The notes: a model not told the origin generated them from the sequence alone. Positions 32,031-41,665 are shown, counted from the stretch's first letter. The stretch: DNA of 64,000 bases from CAZJLP01 sp964546955 (GCA_964546955.1 CAZJLP010000005.1:1-64000), one strand, 5' to 3'. Translations and numbers: made by a program.

Positions 32031-34365
32031 GCCCGCGTCGTTTCGCTGTTCCTCTTGCGACAACCAGACCGGCTAGCACGAGCGCGCTGAGCGCGGAAAC
32101 GCCGATACCGTAGGTCAAAAGAGGAGGGCGATAAGAGAGTTCGATCGAATGGCTCCCGGCGGGAATTTGCAGGCCGGTAAAGCCGCAATTGACGACGCGC
32201 AGGTCAACCGCCTGCCCGTTGAGTTTTGCCTTCCATCCCCGATCGAACGGGATCGAAAAAACCAACATCCGATGTGCCGGCACCGTGACTTGCCCCACGA
32301 TTCTATTTTGCTCGAAGGACTGGAGAGTGAACGGCTCCGATCTCCGTTCGCGAGCGAGCTCGGCGATCAGGGCGGATCCGACCGGCAAAGGGTCCAGTGT
32401 TCGCAGGCGGCCCGCGACTTCGGTCACATCCGGCGACTCGACAATGCAGGCTCTGAAAATCGCTCTTTCTTTCTCGGACGTACGAAGCTTTCGGAATTCA
32501 TCCACCGCGAGACAGGCATCGTAGACGACGGCCAGCGGAAGCGCGTGCGGATTTTCATAAATATGCACGTTTCCCACGCGGCCGACCTCGCGATGGCCAG
32601 CTGCTTCAAGCGCGGGTGCAGGCGCCTTCGTCAATACAATCCTCGCGCCGACCAGGGCGTGAATGAACAAGCGATTGAAGGGAATGTGCAGCCACCTCCG
32701 GGCTCCATCTTGACTGGGCTGCTCGATATCCAGCTCGGTGAGAAAGCGGTGATAGTTTTTCTGATTGAAGGAGAGGTAGCTCGATAAGCCGAAGTAGTTC
32801 TGCAACTTTGCCTCATTGAAGCTGTGATGGAAGACAGGAGCCGAAGAGTAGTACTTGTAAACGCGGAAGAAGTCCTGAATTCGAGTTCGTGCAGAAGCCA
32901 CCGCCTCGGCCGTCCCGTCGTTAAACCCCTCGGTTCCCGCCACGTCCTCGCGTTCCAAAGACCAGCGGTCTTTCAAGCAACAATGCGAGAGGACAGCTGC
33001 TTCTGCCATGGCGAGCGCACAGAGGAGGAAGATCGTGCGCCGCCGGTCGCTCCCCACTCCGAAGTGAAGGATCAGACCGTACGTTATGAGAAGCAGCAAC
33101 GCGGCCCAGCGGTGAAAGGGCACGGCATGGTTTCCCAGTGGGCTGGCGAGGATAATGGCCGGGATTGCGATCGTTGCCCACAACAGGGGTCGGTTGAAGA
33201 CGCCTCGACTGGAGATTCTGTACAGCGCGGCAGCCCCCAGCAGAAGGATCGTGAGCGCCAGATGGATCGACAGGGCGCGGTAATAGTCGGCCAGGAACAA
33301 CCAGTACGCATAGCGCGCAAAAGGAACGATCACGATGATCCCGACGGCTGCGATGATGAGGGACAGAACGACTCGTTTGACCGGATTCGCCCCGACATAG
33401 AGCTGGGGAATTAAAATCAGCGGCAGCAATCCGACGTAGATCGATGGAGCTTCCAGGTAGTTGCTCCAACCCGTGAACTGGACGCCGTTTCCGAGCAGAT
33501 CGTGGCCAAGGGCTCGGAAAAACACGGTTCCCAATTGTTTGAGGTCAACCAAGCCAAAGATCGGTTGGCTCAAAAGTTGCCGCGTGGACGATTCTCCTCC
33601 GCTCATCCGCGCACTCTCCGTCGCGAGCGCAAGTCCCTCGAACGAGAATACGGCTGAGAGGCCGAACCCGACCGCAAACAGCGCGGCGAGACATGCAAAT
33701 GGCCTCAGCGGCATCAACCGTCCGTGGAGGACTGCGTAGCGCGCAAGCGCGTAAGCGGCCGAGATGACCGATACGTGAAATATATAAAACGGTATGACTG
33801 CCGTCACCAACCCGCCTGCGAGCGGCACGACAAAGCAGTTGCCACGCCGGAGAAAAAGCTCGGTCCCATAGACGGCCAGGAGGGTGTAGAGCGTTTCAGT
33901 CGAGTGGATGTACAAGGTCCCGGAGACGATCAACTGGGACGAACAAACGAACAGGACGCTTCCGGTGAGGCGGATCAATTGGGGCCAGCCATACTCTTTC
34001 ATCAGCGACCAGACGATCAATCCGCAAAGCAGCGACTTGCCCAACTCGAGGTACACAACATTGAAGGGAATCGACTGCGTGGGGCACGCATAGAGGAGGA
34101 AATTCAAAAGATCCCCGTGATACCCAAATAAATTTTGACCCAGACCTTGATAGAACGACCAGCGGGTCAGCCCTCCCTCGTGAAGGTTGCGCGAAAGTTC
34201 GGTAAAGTGGGGCCAGAAGTACGTGACCGTATCGCTTCCGATGTCTCTGAATAAAAAAAGGCGAGGGCCAAACAGGTATTCACTGTAAACCGACGCGAGC
34301 ACCACGCACAATACGATCACGGCGAGGGCGATTTCCGGCGCTGGTTTTCGGAGTTTGTCCATCAC
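32011..34365 (-). CDS. YfhO-family polytopic membrane protein
   Basis: A 784-residue protein with roughly a dozen membrane helices in the first two thirds and a soluble C-terminal domain. The early loop (RDIGSDTVTYFWPHF, then LTRWSFYQGLGQNLFG) and the end pattern (LVFSIPFDRGWKAKLNGQ followed by GLQIPAGSHSIELSYRPP) are typical of YfhO, a GT-C-type family linked to glycosylation of surface polymers such as teichoic acids. Its function in this organism is inferred only. It is convergent with the wecE-like gene. Confidence 0.82.
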   Translation of the reverse strand: MMDKLRKPAPEIALAVIVLCVVLASVYSEYLFGPRLFLFRDIGSDTVTYFWPHFTELSRNLHEGGLTRWSFYQGLGQNLFGYHGDLLNFLLYACPTQSIPFNVVYLELGKSLLCGLIVWSLMKEYGWPQLIRLTGSVLFVCSSQLIVSGTLYIHSTETLYTLLAVYGTELFLRRGNCFVVPLAGGLVTAVIPFYIFHVSVISAAYALARYAVLHGRLMPLRPFACLAALFAVGFGLSAVFSFEGLALATESARMSGGESSTRQLLSQPIFGLVDLKQLGTVFFRALGHDLLGNGVQFTGWSNYLEAPSIYVGLLPLILIPQLYVGANPVKRVVLSLIIAAVGIIVIVPFARYAYWLFLADYYRALSIHLALTILLLGAAALYRISSRGVFNRPLLWATIAIPAIILASPLGNHAVPFHRWAALLLLITYGLILHFGVGSDRRRTIFLLCALAMAEAAVLSHCCLKDRWSLEREDVAGTEGFNDGTAEAVASARTRIQDFFRVYKYYSSAPVFHHSFNEAKLQNYFGLSSYLSFNQKNYHRFLTELDIEQPSQDGARRWLHIPFNRLFIHALVGARIVLTKAPAPALEAAGHREVGRVGNVHIYENPHALPLAVVYDACLAVDEFRKLRTSEKERAIFRACIVESPDVTEVAGRLRTLDPLPVGSALIAELARERRSEPFTLQSFEQNRIVGQVTVPAHRMLVFSIPFDRGWKAKLNGQAVDLRVVNCGFTGLQIPAGSHSIELSYRPPLLTYGIGVSALSALVLAGLVVARGTAKRRGPTPQSS

Positions 34366-34623
34366 TGGCTTTTGTTGCGCAAACTCCTGCAGGCGGCGAC
34401 AAAAATCTCCCGCCGGAGCGACCGGAGTCCGCCGCTTGGCTTGGATCGTTTTCCGCGGTTGTGATCACGCCCGGGTCTCCAAGCCGCTGAGAATTTGTTC
34501 ATAGAATGTGCTGCGGGCTCGCCATGCATCGATTGATCCGTTTGGTCGAGGCCGGCGTCGGTTCAATCCCTCAAGTCGGCAATCGATTGGGACGGGTTGG
34601 TCTGCTCAGTTCGCCGAGACATC

Positions 34624-36351
34624 ATGCACGACATATCGCTTATCACGACGATTTCCTTCGGCCTTACGGCGGCATTGATTTGCGGACTAATCGCCAAGCG
34701 ATTGGGCATGTCTCCCATTGTCGGCTACTTGCTGGCCGGCATCGCAATCGGCCCGTTTACCCCGGGATTTGTCGGGGACGTGCACTTGGCCAAGCAATTG
34801 GCCGAGATAGGGGTAATTCTTCTGATGTTCGGCGTGGGGTTGCACTTTCACCTTCACGAGTTGGTGGCCGTGCGTTCGATCGCGGTCCCGGGCGCAATCG
34901 GTCAGAGCGTGGCTGCAACCGTCTGCGGGTTGGCGGTGACCACTGCTGCAGGTTGGACCTGGAACGCCGGCTTGGTCCTCGGCATTGCGATTTCAGTCGC
35001 GAGCACGGTTGTCCTTCTTCGGGTCCTGATGGACCATGGACTCGTTGAGACGACGGAGGGCAGGGTGGCGGTGGGCTGGCTCGTCGTTGAGGACATCTTT
35101 ACAGTGATCGTCCTCGTGCTCTTGCCCGCCTTGGCGATCGATGGCGCTTCCTCCCCCCTGCAGATACTCTCATCGGCGGGCATCGCCGTGACCAAGCTCG
35201 CGGTGCTCGGTGCAATCATGGCCGTGGCGGGAGTTCGGTTTGTTCCTTGGCTGCTCCTTCGCGTTTCGCGTCTCCGTTCGCGCGAGCTCTTCACCTTGAC
35301 CGTGCTCGTGATCGCGATGGCCGTGGCGACCATCGGGTATTTGGCTTTTGGGGCCTCGATGGCTCTCGGTGCATTCTTGGCCGGAATGGTCGTAAGCCAA
35401 TCGAAGGTGAGCCATCAGGCGGCGGCGGATGCGCTTCCGATGCGCGATGCCTTCGCGGTGTTGTTTTTCGTCTCCGTGGGCATGCTTTTCGACTGGCGCG
35501 AAGTTTTCCGCGAACCGTGGCTGGTGCTGGGACTGCTCGGCGTGATCATTCTGGTGAAGCCGGCCATCGCCATCCTGATCGTCCTTTGGCGCCGCCACTC
35601 GTTGAAAACCGCAATGACAGTTGCAGGTGGGCTTTCGCAGATCGGCGAGTTTTCGTTCATCGTGGCAGAAGCGGCTCGGACTCTGAAAATTCTGCCGGAA
35701 GCGGGTCAGCACGCCCTGGTGGGCAGTGCGATCCTTTCGATCAGTTTGAACCCTTGGCTTTTTGGGAGATTCCTGGCGCTTGAAAAGTGGGTTCAGGGTT
35801 CACCACGGCTGCGCCGGTGGTTCGACGAGAGAAGTCGGGTACTCGGGAAAAGCGCCAATTCCGCCGTCACCACGTCGCATTCCGAAACAGTGGGACCCCA
35901 TGCGATCATCGTGGGGTATGGGCCCGTTGGTCAACTTGTGCAGCGGCGAGCGCGCGACATGGGCTTGGATCCGCTCGTCATCGACATGAATATCGACACC
36001 GTCGTGGCAATACAGGCCGAAAAGATGCGCGCACTCTACGGCGATGCAGCACGCGCGGAAATTTTAACTGAAGCTCAGGTCAAGTCCGCGGCGTGTTTGA
36101 TCGTCACCATTCCTGACGTCGTTGCAGCCGTAAGCATCGTGACGGCCGCCCGCGCGCTTAATCCCCAGTTGAAAATCCTCGCGAGAGTTCGGTACTCGAA
36201 CCAGGCCCCCTTGGTTGAGCAGGCAGGAGCGGACGCCGTTTGCAATGACGAGGCCGAAAGCGCGACCGTATTTTCAATCCTCCTGAAGGCGCATGTTCGC
36301 CAGCGGCTCCCCGAAGGAAGCCTCAATCCATCGGGAGGCGAAGAGGGATAG
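34624..36351 (+). CDS. CPA2-family monovalent cation:proton antiporter with TrkA-N domain (KefB/YbaL-like)
   Basis: Membrane transporter of about 575 residues. Twelve or so helices of the Na/H-exchanger fold (GMSPIVGYLLAGIAIGPFTPG, VILLMFGVGLHFHL, VVEDIFTVIVLVLLPAL with the conserved Asp) are followed by a cytoplasmic NAD-binding RCK/TrkA-N domain (HAIIVGYGPVGQLVQRRARD, about 430-545). This architecture fits potassium efflux or pH/osmotic homeostasis. I chose ATG at 34624 (MHDISLITTISFGL) over an upstream TTG. It heads a run of osmotic/stress-type genes, but its own promoter carries only a weak version of the palindrome found before the others. Confidence 0.88.
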   Translation: MHDISLITTISFGLTAALICGLIAKRLGMSPIVGYLLAGIAIGPFTPGFVGDVHLAKQLAEIGVILLMFGVGLHFHLHELVAVRSIAVPGAIGQSVAATVCGLAVTTAAGWTWNAGLVLGIAISVASTVVLLRVLMDHGLVETTEGRVAVGWLVVEDIFTVIVLVLLPALAIDGASSPLQILSSAGIAVTKLAVLGAIMAVAGVRFVPWLLLRVSRLRSRELFTLTVLVIAMAVATIGYLAFGASMALGAFLAGMVVSQSKVSHQAAADALPMRDAFAVLFFVSVGMLFDWREVFREPWLVLGLLGVIILVKPAIAILIVLWRRHSLKTAMTVAGGLSQIGEFSFIVAEAARTLKILPEAGQHALVGSAILSISLNPWLFGRFLALEKWVQGSPRLRRWFDERSRVLGKSANSAVTTSHSETVGPHAIIVGYGPVGQLVQRRARDMGLDPLVIDMNIDTVVAIQAEKMRALYGDAARAEILTEAQVKSAACLIVTIPDVVAAVSIVTAARALNPQLKILARVRYSNQAPLVEQAGADAVCNDEAESATVFSILLKAHVRQRLPEGSLNPSGGEEG

Positions 36352-36459
36352 CCGGGTTCAATCGAGTCCACCCCTGCTGGCCGCCGTCACCCCAAAAGGG
36401 CGTTCTTCTCGTTGCCGGGCGGATTTTTGCACGCGAATAGGTCTCCAGCGATCCTCCGT

Positions 36460-36475
36460 CTGACCAAATTGTCAG
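36460..36475. promoter_or_regulatory. CusR-box-like operator, PRC-barrel gene 1
   Basis: CTGACCAAATTGTCAG: inverted half-sites CTGAC/GTCAG six bases apart, with an A/T-rich centre. It lies 72 bases before the ATG at 36548. One base of the TGACA-N4-TGTCA core differs. It is one of five such sites in this region. Confidence 0.6.
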
Positions 36476-36547
36476 CCGGCAGGGATTGCGGCTCCCGGCC
36501 GCTCCGCATGGTGTGGCAGGCGGCCAGTGAGAGGCAACGGCTGTCCT

Positions 36548-37303
36548 ATGATGTGGAATGTCAAAGTCATCAAAGAAGACACCCTGCGCGCACGCGACGG
36601 TACGGTCGGCGGCGTTTTCGATCTTTATTTCGAAGACAGGACGTGGACGGTCCCTTACTTAGTCGTCGATATCGGAAACTGGCTTATTGGGAGACGCGTG
36701 TTGCTTCCATCGAGTGCGATCGCCGGCGAAGGCTGGCTGGCCGATGCTCTTCCAGTCGATCTCTCAATCGAGGAAGTGCAGAAGCTTCCCGAGGTGGATA
36801 CCGATGTTTCGGTTTCGCACCCGCACGAAGTGCGCCTCAACGTTTTTCAGCAGCTAAATCGATCGCGAAGGAGGATGCCGGCCCAGGGCGTTTCATCCTC
36901 GGATTTCAATGGAGTGTCTCCGCTCGGAGGAGGAATACCATCCTTCGCAGAGTTGAGGGCGATGGTTTCTGGCCAAAGCGCTTTTCGCAGCGCGAACGAT
37001 GTGCTCGGGTACCAGCTTCACACGCCTGACGGCCTATTTGGCTATGTGTCCGATTTCTTGATCGATTGCTCGTCTTGGTCGATCCGGTACATCGTAGTGG
37101 ACACCGGACGCTGGTTGCGTGGCCGGTGCGTAGTGCTGCCGCGAGGCGCAATTGCGGCCGTGAACTGGGAAGAGGAGTCCATGCTTTCGCGGCACAACCG
37201 ATCGATCTTGGACCGCACGCCAGAGATAGAACTCTCCATCCCGAGCCCGGGATACCTTGTGGAAATTGATCACTACTATCGTTGTGCGGACCTCTCGACA
37301 TAA
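36548..37303 (+). CDS. Protein with two PRC-barrel domains (1)
   Basis: A soluble protein of about 251 residues. The first PRC barrel is at about 5-65 (DGTVGGVFDLYFEDRTWTVP then YLVVDIGNWLIGRRVLLP), the second at about 145-210 (DGLFGYVSDFLIDCSSWSIR then YIVVDTGRWLRGRCVVLP). PRC barrels occur in the RNA-processing RimM and photosynthetic H subunits, and stand-alone versions are often stress-linked; the role here is unknown. I chose ATG at 36548 over GTG at 36527. A second protein of the same layout is at 44204, and both have the same operator type upstream. Confidence 0.8.
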   Translation: MMWNVKVIKEDTLRARDGTVGGVFDLYFEDRTWTVPYLVVDIGNWLIGRRVLLPSSAIAGEGWLADALPVDLSIEEVQKLPEVDTDVSVSHPHEVRLNVFQQLNRSRRRMPAQGVSSSDFNGVSPLGGGIPSFAELRAMVSGQSAFRSANDVLGYQLHTPDGLFGYVSDFLIDCSSWSIRYIVVDTGRWLRGRCVVLPRGAIAAVNWEEESMLSRHNRSILDRTPEIELSIPSPGYLVEIDHYYRCADLST

Positions 37304-37375
37304 AAGAGGCGGCGCACGTGCTTGGCTCGATCTTTTTCACCAGACAGACGTTTTCAACCTCTCCACTTCGATCCC

Positions 37376-37762
37376 ATGAATTCCCTCCGCAGATCCCGCT
37401 TGTCGCGTCAGGCCACAAGTCTGCTCGCTCTTAGCCTCGCATTTGCCGTCGCTTTGCCAAGTGGTGCGCAGACCGCACCGCCGCCCGTCGTCTACACGTC
37501 GGCTCAGCTGGACAAATCGCCCGAGCTCAAGAGAAAGATGAGAGTCAAGTATCCATCCGTCGTGAAAAAAGGCGACCAGATCAGCCTTCGCTTCATCGTG
37601 ACCAAAGAGGGAAGAGTTACGGAAATGATCATCGCGACTTTCACTAATCCCGACATGGTTGGCCCCGCCAGCGAAGCGTATGAGAAAGCGCGATTTACCC
37701 CCGGGACAAAGGGAGGGAAACCGGTGGATGCATGGTTCGAGGTGACGGATATCGCCCGTTAG
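37376..37762 (+). CDS. Small exported TonB-C-like protein
   Basis: A 128-residue protein with a signal peptide (SLLALSLAFAVALPSGAQ) and a mature part that resembles the C-terminal TonB/energy-transducer fold (SLRFIVTKEGRVTEMIIATF then YEKARFTPGTKGGKPVDAW). It lacks the long Pro-rich spacer and membrane anchor of true TonB, so a complete energy-transducing role is doubtful. ATG at 37376 starts the signal. No operator palindrome was found in its upstream gap. Confidence 0.65.
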   Translation: MNSLRRSRLSRQATSLLALSLAFAVALPSGAQTAPPPVVYTSAQLDKSPELKRKMRVKYPSVVKKGDQISLRFIVTKEGRVTEMIIATFTNPDMVGPASEAYEKARFTPGTKGGKPVDAWFEVTDIAR

Positions 37763-37867
37763 CACACCGGCAAATGGCCGCTGCGCCCGCGGCTCAGCGG
37801 CGCCATTCAGAACGGTCTTTGGGCTGACGTAAACGGTGAGCACCCCAGCGGCGGCGGGGCCGACCGC

Positions 37868-37883
37868 CTGACAAAAATGTAAG
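37868..37883. promoter_or_regulatory. CusR-box-like operator, sucrose-synthesis genes
   Basis: CTGACAAAAATGTAAG: TGACA-N4-TGTAA, one base off the perfect inverted repeat in the second half-site. It is only 28 bases before GTG 37912 but 133 bases before ATG 38017. The second distance fits the other sites better and may indicate the real start codon. Confidence 0.5.
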
Positions 37884-37911
37884 ACGGATACAGTCGTGCG
37901 GTAGGGGGTGG

Positions 37912-39366
37912 GTGCGTTTGATGAACGCAGTCCAGCTTTCCCGTCTGAGGCGTGGTCGTCTCGTTGCGAGGAAGGTCCGGTTTAACAGGCGAATCATCGC
38001 CGATCCCCCTCTACGCATGATCGATCGCGCTTATTTGAATCCTGACAGTCCGCTGCCCCGTATCGCCATGATTTCCACTCATGGTTTTGTGGGAGCTTCG
38101 CCCTCCCTCGGGGCGGCCGACACCGGAGGCCAGGTGGTGTATGTCATCGAACTCTCGAAGAAACTCGCGGAACTCGGCTTCGAAGTGGATATCTGGACTC
38201 GACGTTTCGAGGAGCAAACCGGCATTGAACCGATCAACTCACGAGTGAGGGTGATACGTGTTCCGTGCGGTGGCCTCGAGTTTATCCGCAAGGAAGATCT
38301 TTGGGCGCATGCTGCCGAATGGGCTACGGCCGCTCTCGAGCTGATTGCTCAAAATTCCCTGGTTTATGAATTTGTGAATAGCCACTATTGGGACGCCGGT
38401 GTCGCGGCCGATCTTCTTTGTGCGACACTTGGAACTCCTCATATTCATACGCCTCATTCGCTCGGGATCTGGAAAAAACGACAGATGGAGCGGGACTATC
38501 CGGAGGGACGCGCGGCGTTCGAAGCGCAGTACAATTTCACTCGGCGGATCGCGGAGGAGCGCCGACTCTACGGCGAATGCAGCCTGGTCGTCGCGACGAC
38601 CCCGCAACAATACGATCTGATCGCGGACGACTACGACGTGCCTAGCGAGAAGATTCGCATGCTCCCACCGGGGTACGACGACAGCCGCTTTTTCCCCGTG
38701 AGCGATCCATCTCGTCAGGCGATACGGAAGAGGCTTGGATTCAGCGGCAAGGTTGTCCTCGCTCTCGGCCGATTGGCCCGAAACAAAGGTTACGATCTAT
38801 TGATCGAAGCTTTTGCCCTGACCGCAGCTCGTGAACCCGAGGCCGTTCTGCACCTTGCGGTGGGCGGTCGCGATATGAACGTGCGGGAACTCCGGATGCT
38901 GTCTGAACTTCGCATGCTCGCCGAGACTACGGGCTATTCCGACCGCGTCCGTTTTTCGAATTTCGTCCCGGAAAAAGATCTCGCCGATTACTATCGCGCG
39001 GCCGACATGTTCGTTCTGAGCAGTCGGTACGAGCCCTTTGGAATGACCGCGATCGAAGCTATGGCTTCGGGAACACCCACCGTCGTGACGGTACACGGAG
39101 GCCTCTATCGCGCGCTATCGTTCGGACGGCATGCCCTCTTCGCCGATCCTTTCGATCGCGAGGATCTCGGGATTACCATGGCCAAGATATTTCGGCATTC
39201 ACGGTTGAAAGTACGACTGTCCCGCATGGGCGCGCACAAGGCCCGCAGTCTTTTCACGTGGACCGGAGCCGCTCAACAGTTGCTCGCTTTTGTGCATTTC
39301 AGAGAGACGCCGGCTCTTTCACTCGAGGACACCGAGTGGGACGAACCCTGGAACGATGGAGACTAG
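37912..39366 (+). CDS. Sucrose-phosphate synthase-type glycosyltransferase (GT4)
   Basis: Predicted to join UDP- or ADP-glucose to fructose-6-phosphate. SPS landmarks: LGAADTGGQVVYVIELSKKL, NSHYWDAGVAAD, HIHTPHSLGIWKKRQM, LPPGYDDSRFFP, LALGRLARNKGYDLLIEAF, and the donor-site motif SSRYEPFGMTAIEAMASGTP. About 484 residues. The start is uncertain: GTG 37912 lies next to a G-rich run, ATG 37921 is close by, and ATG 38017 begins just before the conserved core. The SPP-like phosphatase follows 6 bases after the stop, so the pair should make free sucrose, a compatible solute. Other GT4 roles are possible but less likely given that partner. Confidence 0.83.
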   Translation: MRLMNAVQLSRLRRGRLVARKVRFNRRIIADPPLRMIDRAYLNPDSPLPRIAMISTHGFVGASPSLGAADTGGQVVYVIELSKKLAELGFEVDIWTRRFEEQTGIEPINSRVRVIRVPCGGLEFIRKEDLWAHAAEWATAALELIAQNSLVYEFVNSHYWDAGVAADLLCATLGTPHIHTPHSLGIWKKRQMERDYPEGRAAFEAQYNFTRRIAEERRLYGECSLVVATTPQQYDLIADDYDVPSEKIRMLPPGYDDSRFFPVSDPSRQAIRKRLGFSGKVVLALGRLARNKGYDLLIEAFALTAAREPEAVLHLAVGGRDMNVRELRMLSELRMLAETTGYSDRVRFSNFVPEKDLADYYRAADMFVLSSRYEPFGMTAIEAMASGTPTVVTVHGGLYRALSFGRHALFADPFDREDLGITMAKIFRHSRLKVRLSRMGAHKARSLFTWTGAAQQLLAFVHFRETPALSLEDTEWDEPWNDGD

Positions 39367-39372
39367 TCGATC

Positions 39373-40281
39373 GTGACCGATAAATCCACAGGGCAGATCG
39401 CACTTTTTTGCACAGACCTCGATGGCACTCTCTTGGGCAATCCGGAGGCCGCGGCGCGATTTACTCGCGCTTGGAAATGCCTGCCCGAACAGCCAAGGCC
39501 GTTGCTGGTCTACAACACAGGACGCAGCCTTCTGAATGTCCAGGCATTGATCGAGAGCGGGTTTCTGCCGGTCTCCGATGTGATTATTGGCTCACTCGGA
39601 ACGGAGCTCCACGATCGTTTGGACTTGGCTGCGGAGGGCGATTTTCGACGTCTTTTCGGCGAAGGATGGAGCATTTCCGCCGTGGAAAGGATTGTGCAGC
39701 AGACGCCGGGTATCGTTCGCCAGGGGAGAGACGCCATCCATCCGTTTCAATCGAGTTGGATTTGCGATCGGGTGAGCGATGGCCAGCGACGCGACCTCGC
39801 CGAAAAACTCCGACTGGAAGGATTGAAAGCGGAATTAGTTTATACTGGCGACCGGTATCTCGACGTCATTCCGGCGGGCACAAACAAAGGCAGCGCTTTG
39901 CAGTGGCTCTGCATTCGAAAAAAAATCGTCACCGACCGCGTGTTGGTGGCGGGAGACTCCGCCAATGATGCGAGCATGTTCCTGATTCCAGATGTCAGGC
40001 GTATCGTCGTCGAGAATGCCCAGCCGCAACTTTTTGCCTCGTTGGTCAAGGCACCAAAGTTCGTTTCGGCCAAATGTTACGCCGATGGGGTTCTCGACGG
40101 GCTGCGCCATTTTGGGCTCTCGTGGTCCCTGACCGGCACAGCGGGCAGCCAATCGGCGAAGATCGACGATTTCAACGTTTCGGCGCAACTGGCCATGAGC
40201 CAGGAAAAGGCGCACGGGACGGCGGATTTCTCCGAGACCCCTGCGCCTCGTGCACGAGTGGCGGGTTCTTCGGCACCGTAA
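39373..40281 (+). CDS. Sucrose-6F-phosphate phosphatase-like HAD hydrolase
   Basis: Removes phosphate from sucrose-6F-phosphate. HAD/SPP motifs: FCTDLDGTLLGNPEA (motif I Asp pair), LVYNTGRSLLNVQ (motif II), the SLGTELHD stretch typical of SPP/trehalose-phosphatase relatives, GTNKGSALQWL (Lys motif III), VLVAGDSANDASMF (motif IV). GTG start at 39373, six bases after the synthase stop. About 302 residues; the last ~40 are a polar tail. The 3' end overlaps the convergent histidine kinase gene by 110 bases, an unusually long antisense overlap. Confidence 0.82.
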   Translation: MTDKSTGQIALFCTDLDGTLLGNPEAAARFTRAWKCLPEQPRPLLVYNTGRSLLNVQALIESGFLPVSDVIIGSLGTELHDRLDLAAEGDFRRLFGEGWSISAVERIVQQTPGIVRQGRDAIHPFQSSWICDRVSDGQRRDLAEKLRLEGLKAELVYTGDRYLDVIPAGTNKGSALQWLCIRKKIVTDRVLVAGDSANDASMFLIPDVRRIVVENAQPQLFASLVKAPKFVSAKCYADGVLDGLRHFGLSWSLTGTAGSQSAKIDDFNVSAQLAMSQEKAHGTADFSETPAPRARVAGSSAP

Positions 40282-41665
40282 GGCAGAATACGCAGCCCCG
40301 CGGCTGAGCGGGAGCGTAACTGACCGTTCCGCCCAGGACCCTCATGTAGGCCTTGGTGATCGCGAGTCCGAGGCCGAATCCCCCCGCTTCGCGGTTGCGG
40401 GCCTTGTCCGCCCGGTAAAATCGGTCCATCAGTCGAGCGCGTTGGGCCTCAGGTATGCCCGGACCGTCGTCGGCAACCGTGATCTCGCAGTTGGTCGGAT
40501 TCGTCCGGACGGCAATGCGGATTGTCGCTCCCGTGGGGCTGTACTTGATCGCATTGTCGACGAGATTCTGCAGAGCCTGTCTTAAAAGCAGGGAATCGGT
40601 CACCGCCTCTGCTTCCACGCTATCGATGACGATTCGTTGCTCTTTGTCTTCCGCAAGCACCGTGGCGTCCTCCGCACATTGTTGGGCGACATGGTCGAGG
40701 CGGACTGGAGCCAGTTCGAGCATTTTGGATCCGCCTTCGGCGCGCGCTAACTGAAGAAGCTTTTCGACGAGCAATTGCAGGCGTTGAGCCTCTTCAAGCA
40801 TGCTGCCGATCATATCGCGGTATTCGTCGACCCCTCGATTGCCGCGGAGTCCGACTTCGCCCACACTGCGTAGGGTCGTGAGCGGCGTCAAAAGTTCATG
40901 CGACGCGTCGGCAACGAATCGATCGAGGGCGACAAACGAATCCTCCAGGCGCGCGAGCGTGGTGTTGAACACCTGAGCGAGCCGTCCCAACTCATCGTCC
41001 GGATTTGCCACCGGCAGGCGGCGGCTGAGATCGCTCGCGGTGATCCGATTAGCCTCTCTCACGATCGAATCCAGCGGCTTCAGCCATCGATGGGTAAGTG
41101 CGTAGCCGCCCAAGACCAGGAGAACCACCACGACAGGGAGCGCGGTCGCGATGATGATCAGGAGTTCACGCAACGCGCTTAAAGCAGGTTCGTGAACGGA
41201 CAACACGCGGATCATCCAGCCAGCCGCGGGTCCTTCGATCTCCAGCGGAACGGAGAGAACCCTGAGGCGAAGATCCGGCGCGACATGGAAAACCGAGATG
41301 GTTTCACGGCCTCTTGCCGGCGCGAGGGGAAGGTGCTCCAGCCGGCTGTCGACAAAAGGCCAGTAGCGCCTCACGAGCTGTCCGTCCTCATCCCATAATT
41401 CGAACCACGGATTTGTGGCCGGCCATTGCACGCCGGCCGGGAACTCCGCTCCATTCCATAAGACGGTCCCTTGGGGCGAAACCGACAGGCTTCGTTTGAC
41501 CGCGGCCAGGTCTTTTCGAAGCGCATGATCGAGCGGTCGTGCCATGCGGTAGCTGACGTAAGCATAGATCGTCGCGCTGAAGGCCGCGAGCAGCAGCGTG
41601 CCGCCGATGGAGTACCAAGCTGCCAGGCGAAAACGCAGTGTCCGCCTTTGAAACCAGCGCTTCAT
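40172..41665 (-). CDS. Sensor histidine kinase, CusS/heavy-metal-sensor-like
   Basis: Membrane kinase of 497 residues. Membrane segments at about 13-38 and 168-190 flank a periplasmic sensor of about 130 residues. HAMP spans about 190-243, HisKA carries H256 (FVADASHELLTPLTTLR), and the ATPase region has LVDNAIKYSPTG, DDGPGIPEAQRA and GGFGLGLAITKAYM. About 30 Pro/Arg-rich residues extend past the catalytic domain and lie in the overlap with the phosphatase gene. I chose ATG at 41665, which overlaps the regulator stop (ATGA). The sensor has no obvious Cys/Met/His metal motif, so the stimulus may not be metal. Confidence 0.9.
   Translation of the reverse strand: MKRWFQRRTLRFRLAAWYSIGGTLLLAAFSATIYAYVSYRMARPLDHALRKDLAAVKRSLSVSPQGTVLWNGAEFPAGVQWPATNPWFELWDEDGQLVRRYWPFVDSRLEHLPLAPARGRETISVFHVAPDLRLRVLSVPLEIEGPAAGWMIRVLSVHEPALSALRELLIIIATALPVVVVLLVLGGYALTHRWLKPLDSIVREANRITASDLSRRLPVANPDDELGRLAQVFNTTLARLEDSFVALDRFVADASHELLTPLTTLRSVGEVGLRGNRGVDEYRDMIGSMLEEAQRLQLLVEKLLQLARAEGGSKMLELAPVRLDHVAQQCAEDATVLAEDKEQRIVIDSVEAEAVTDSLLLRQALQNLVDNAIKYSPTGATIRIAVRTNPTNCEITVADDGPGIPEAQRARLMDRFYRADKARNREAGGFGLGLAITKAYMRVLGGTVSYAPAQPRGCVFCLTVPKNPPLVHEAQGSRRNPPSRAPFPGSWPVAPKR

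Noticed and set aside
34484..34500. Sixth copy of the CusR-like operator before the antiporter gene (CTGAGAATTTGTTCAT)
   Set aside because: Only 7 of 10 half-site bases match; too weak to count as a site without binding data.
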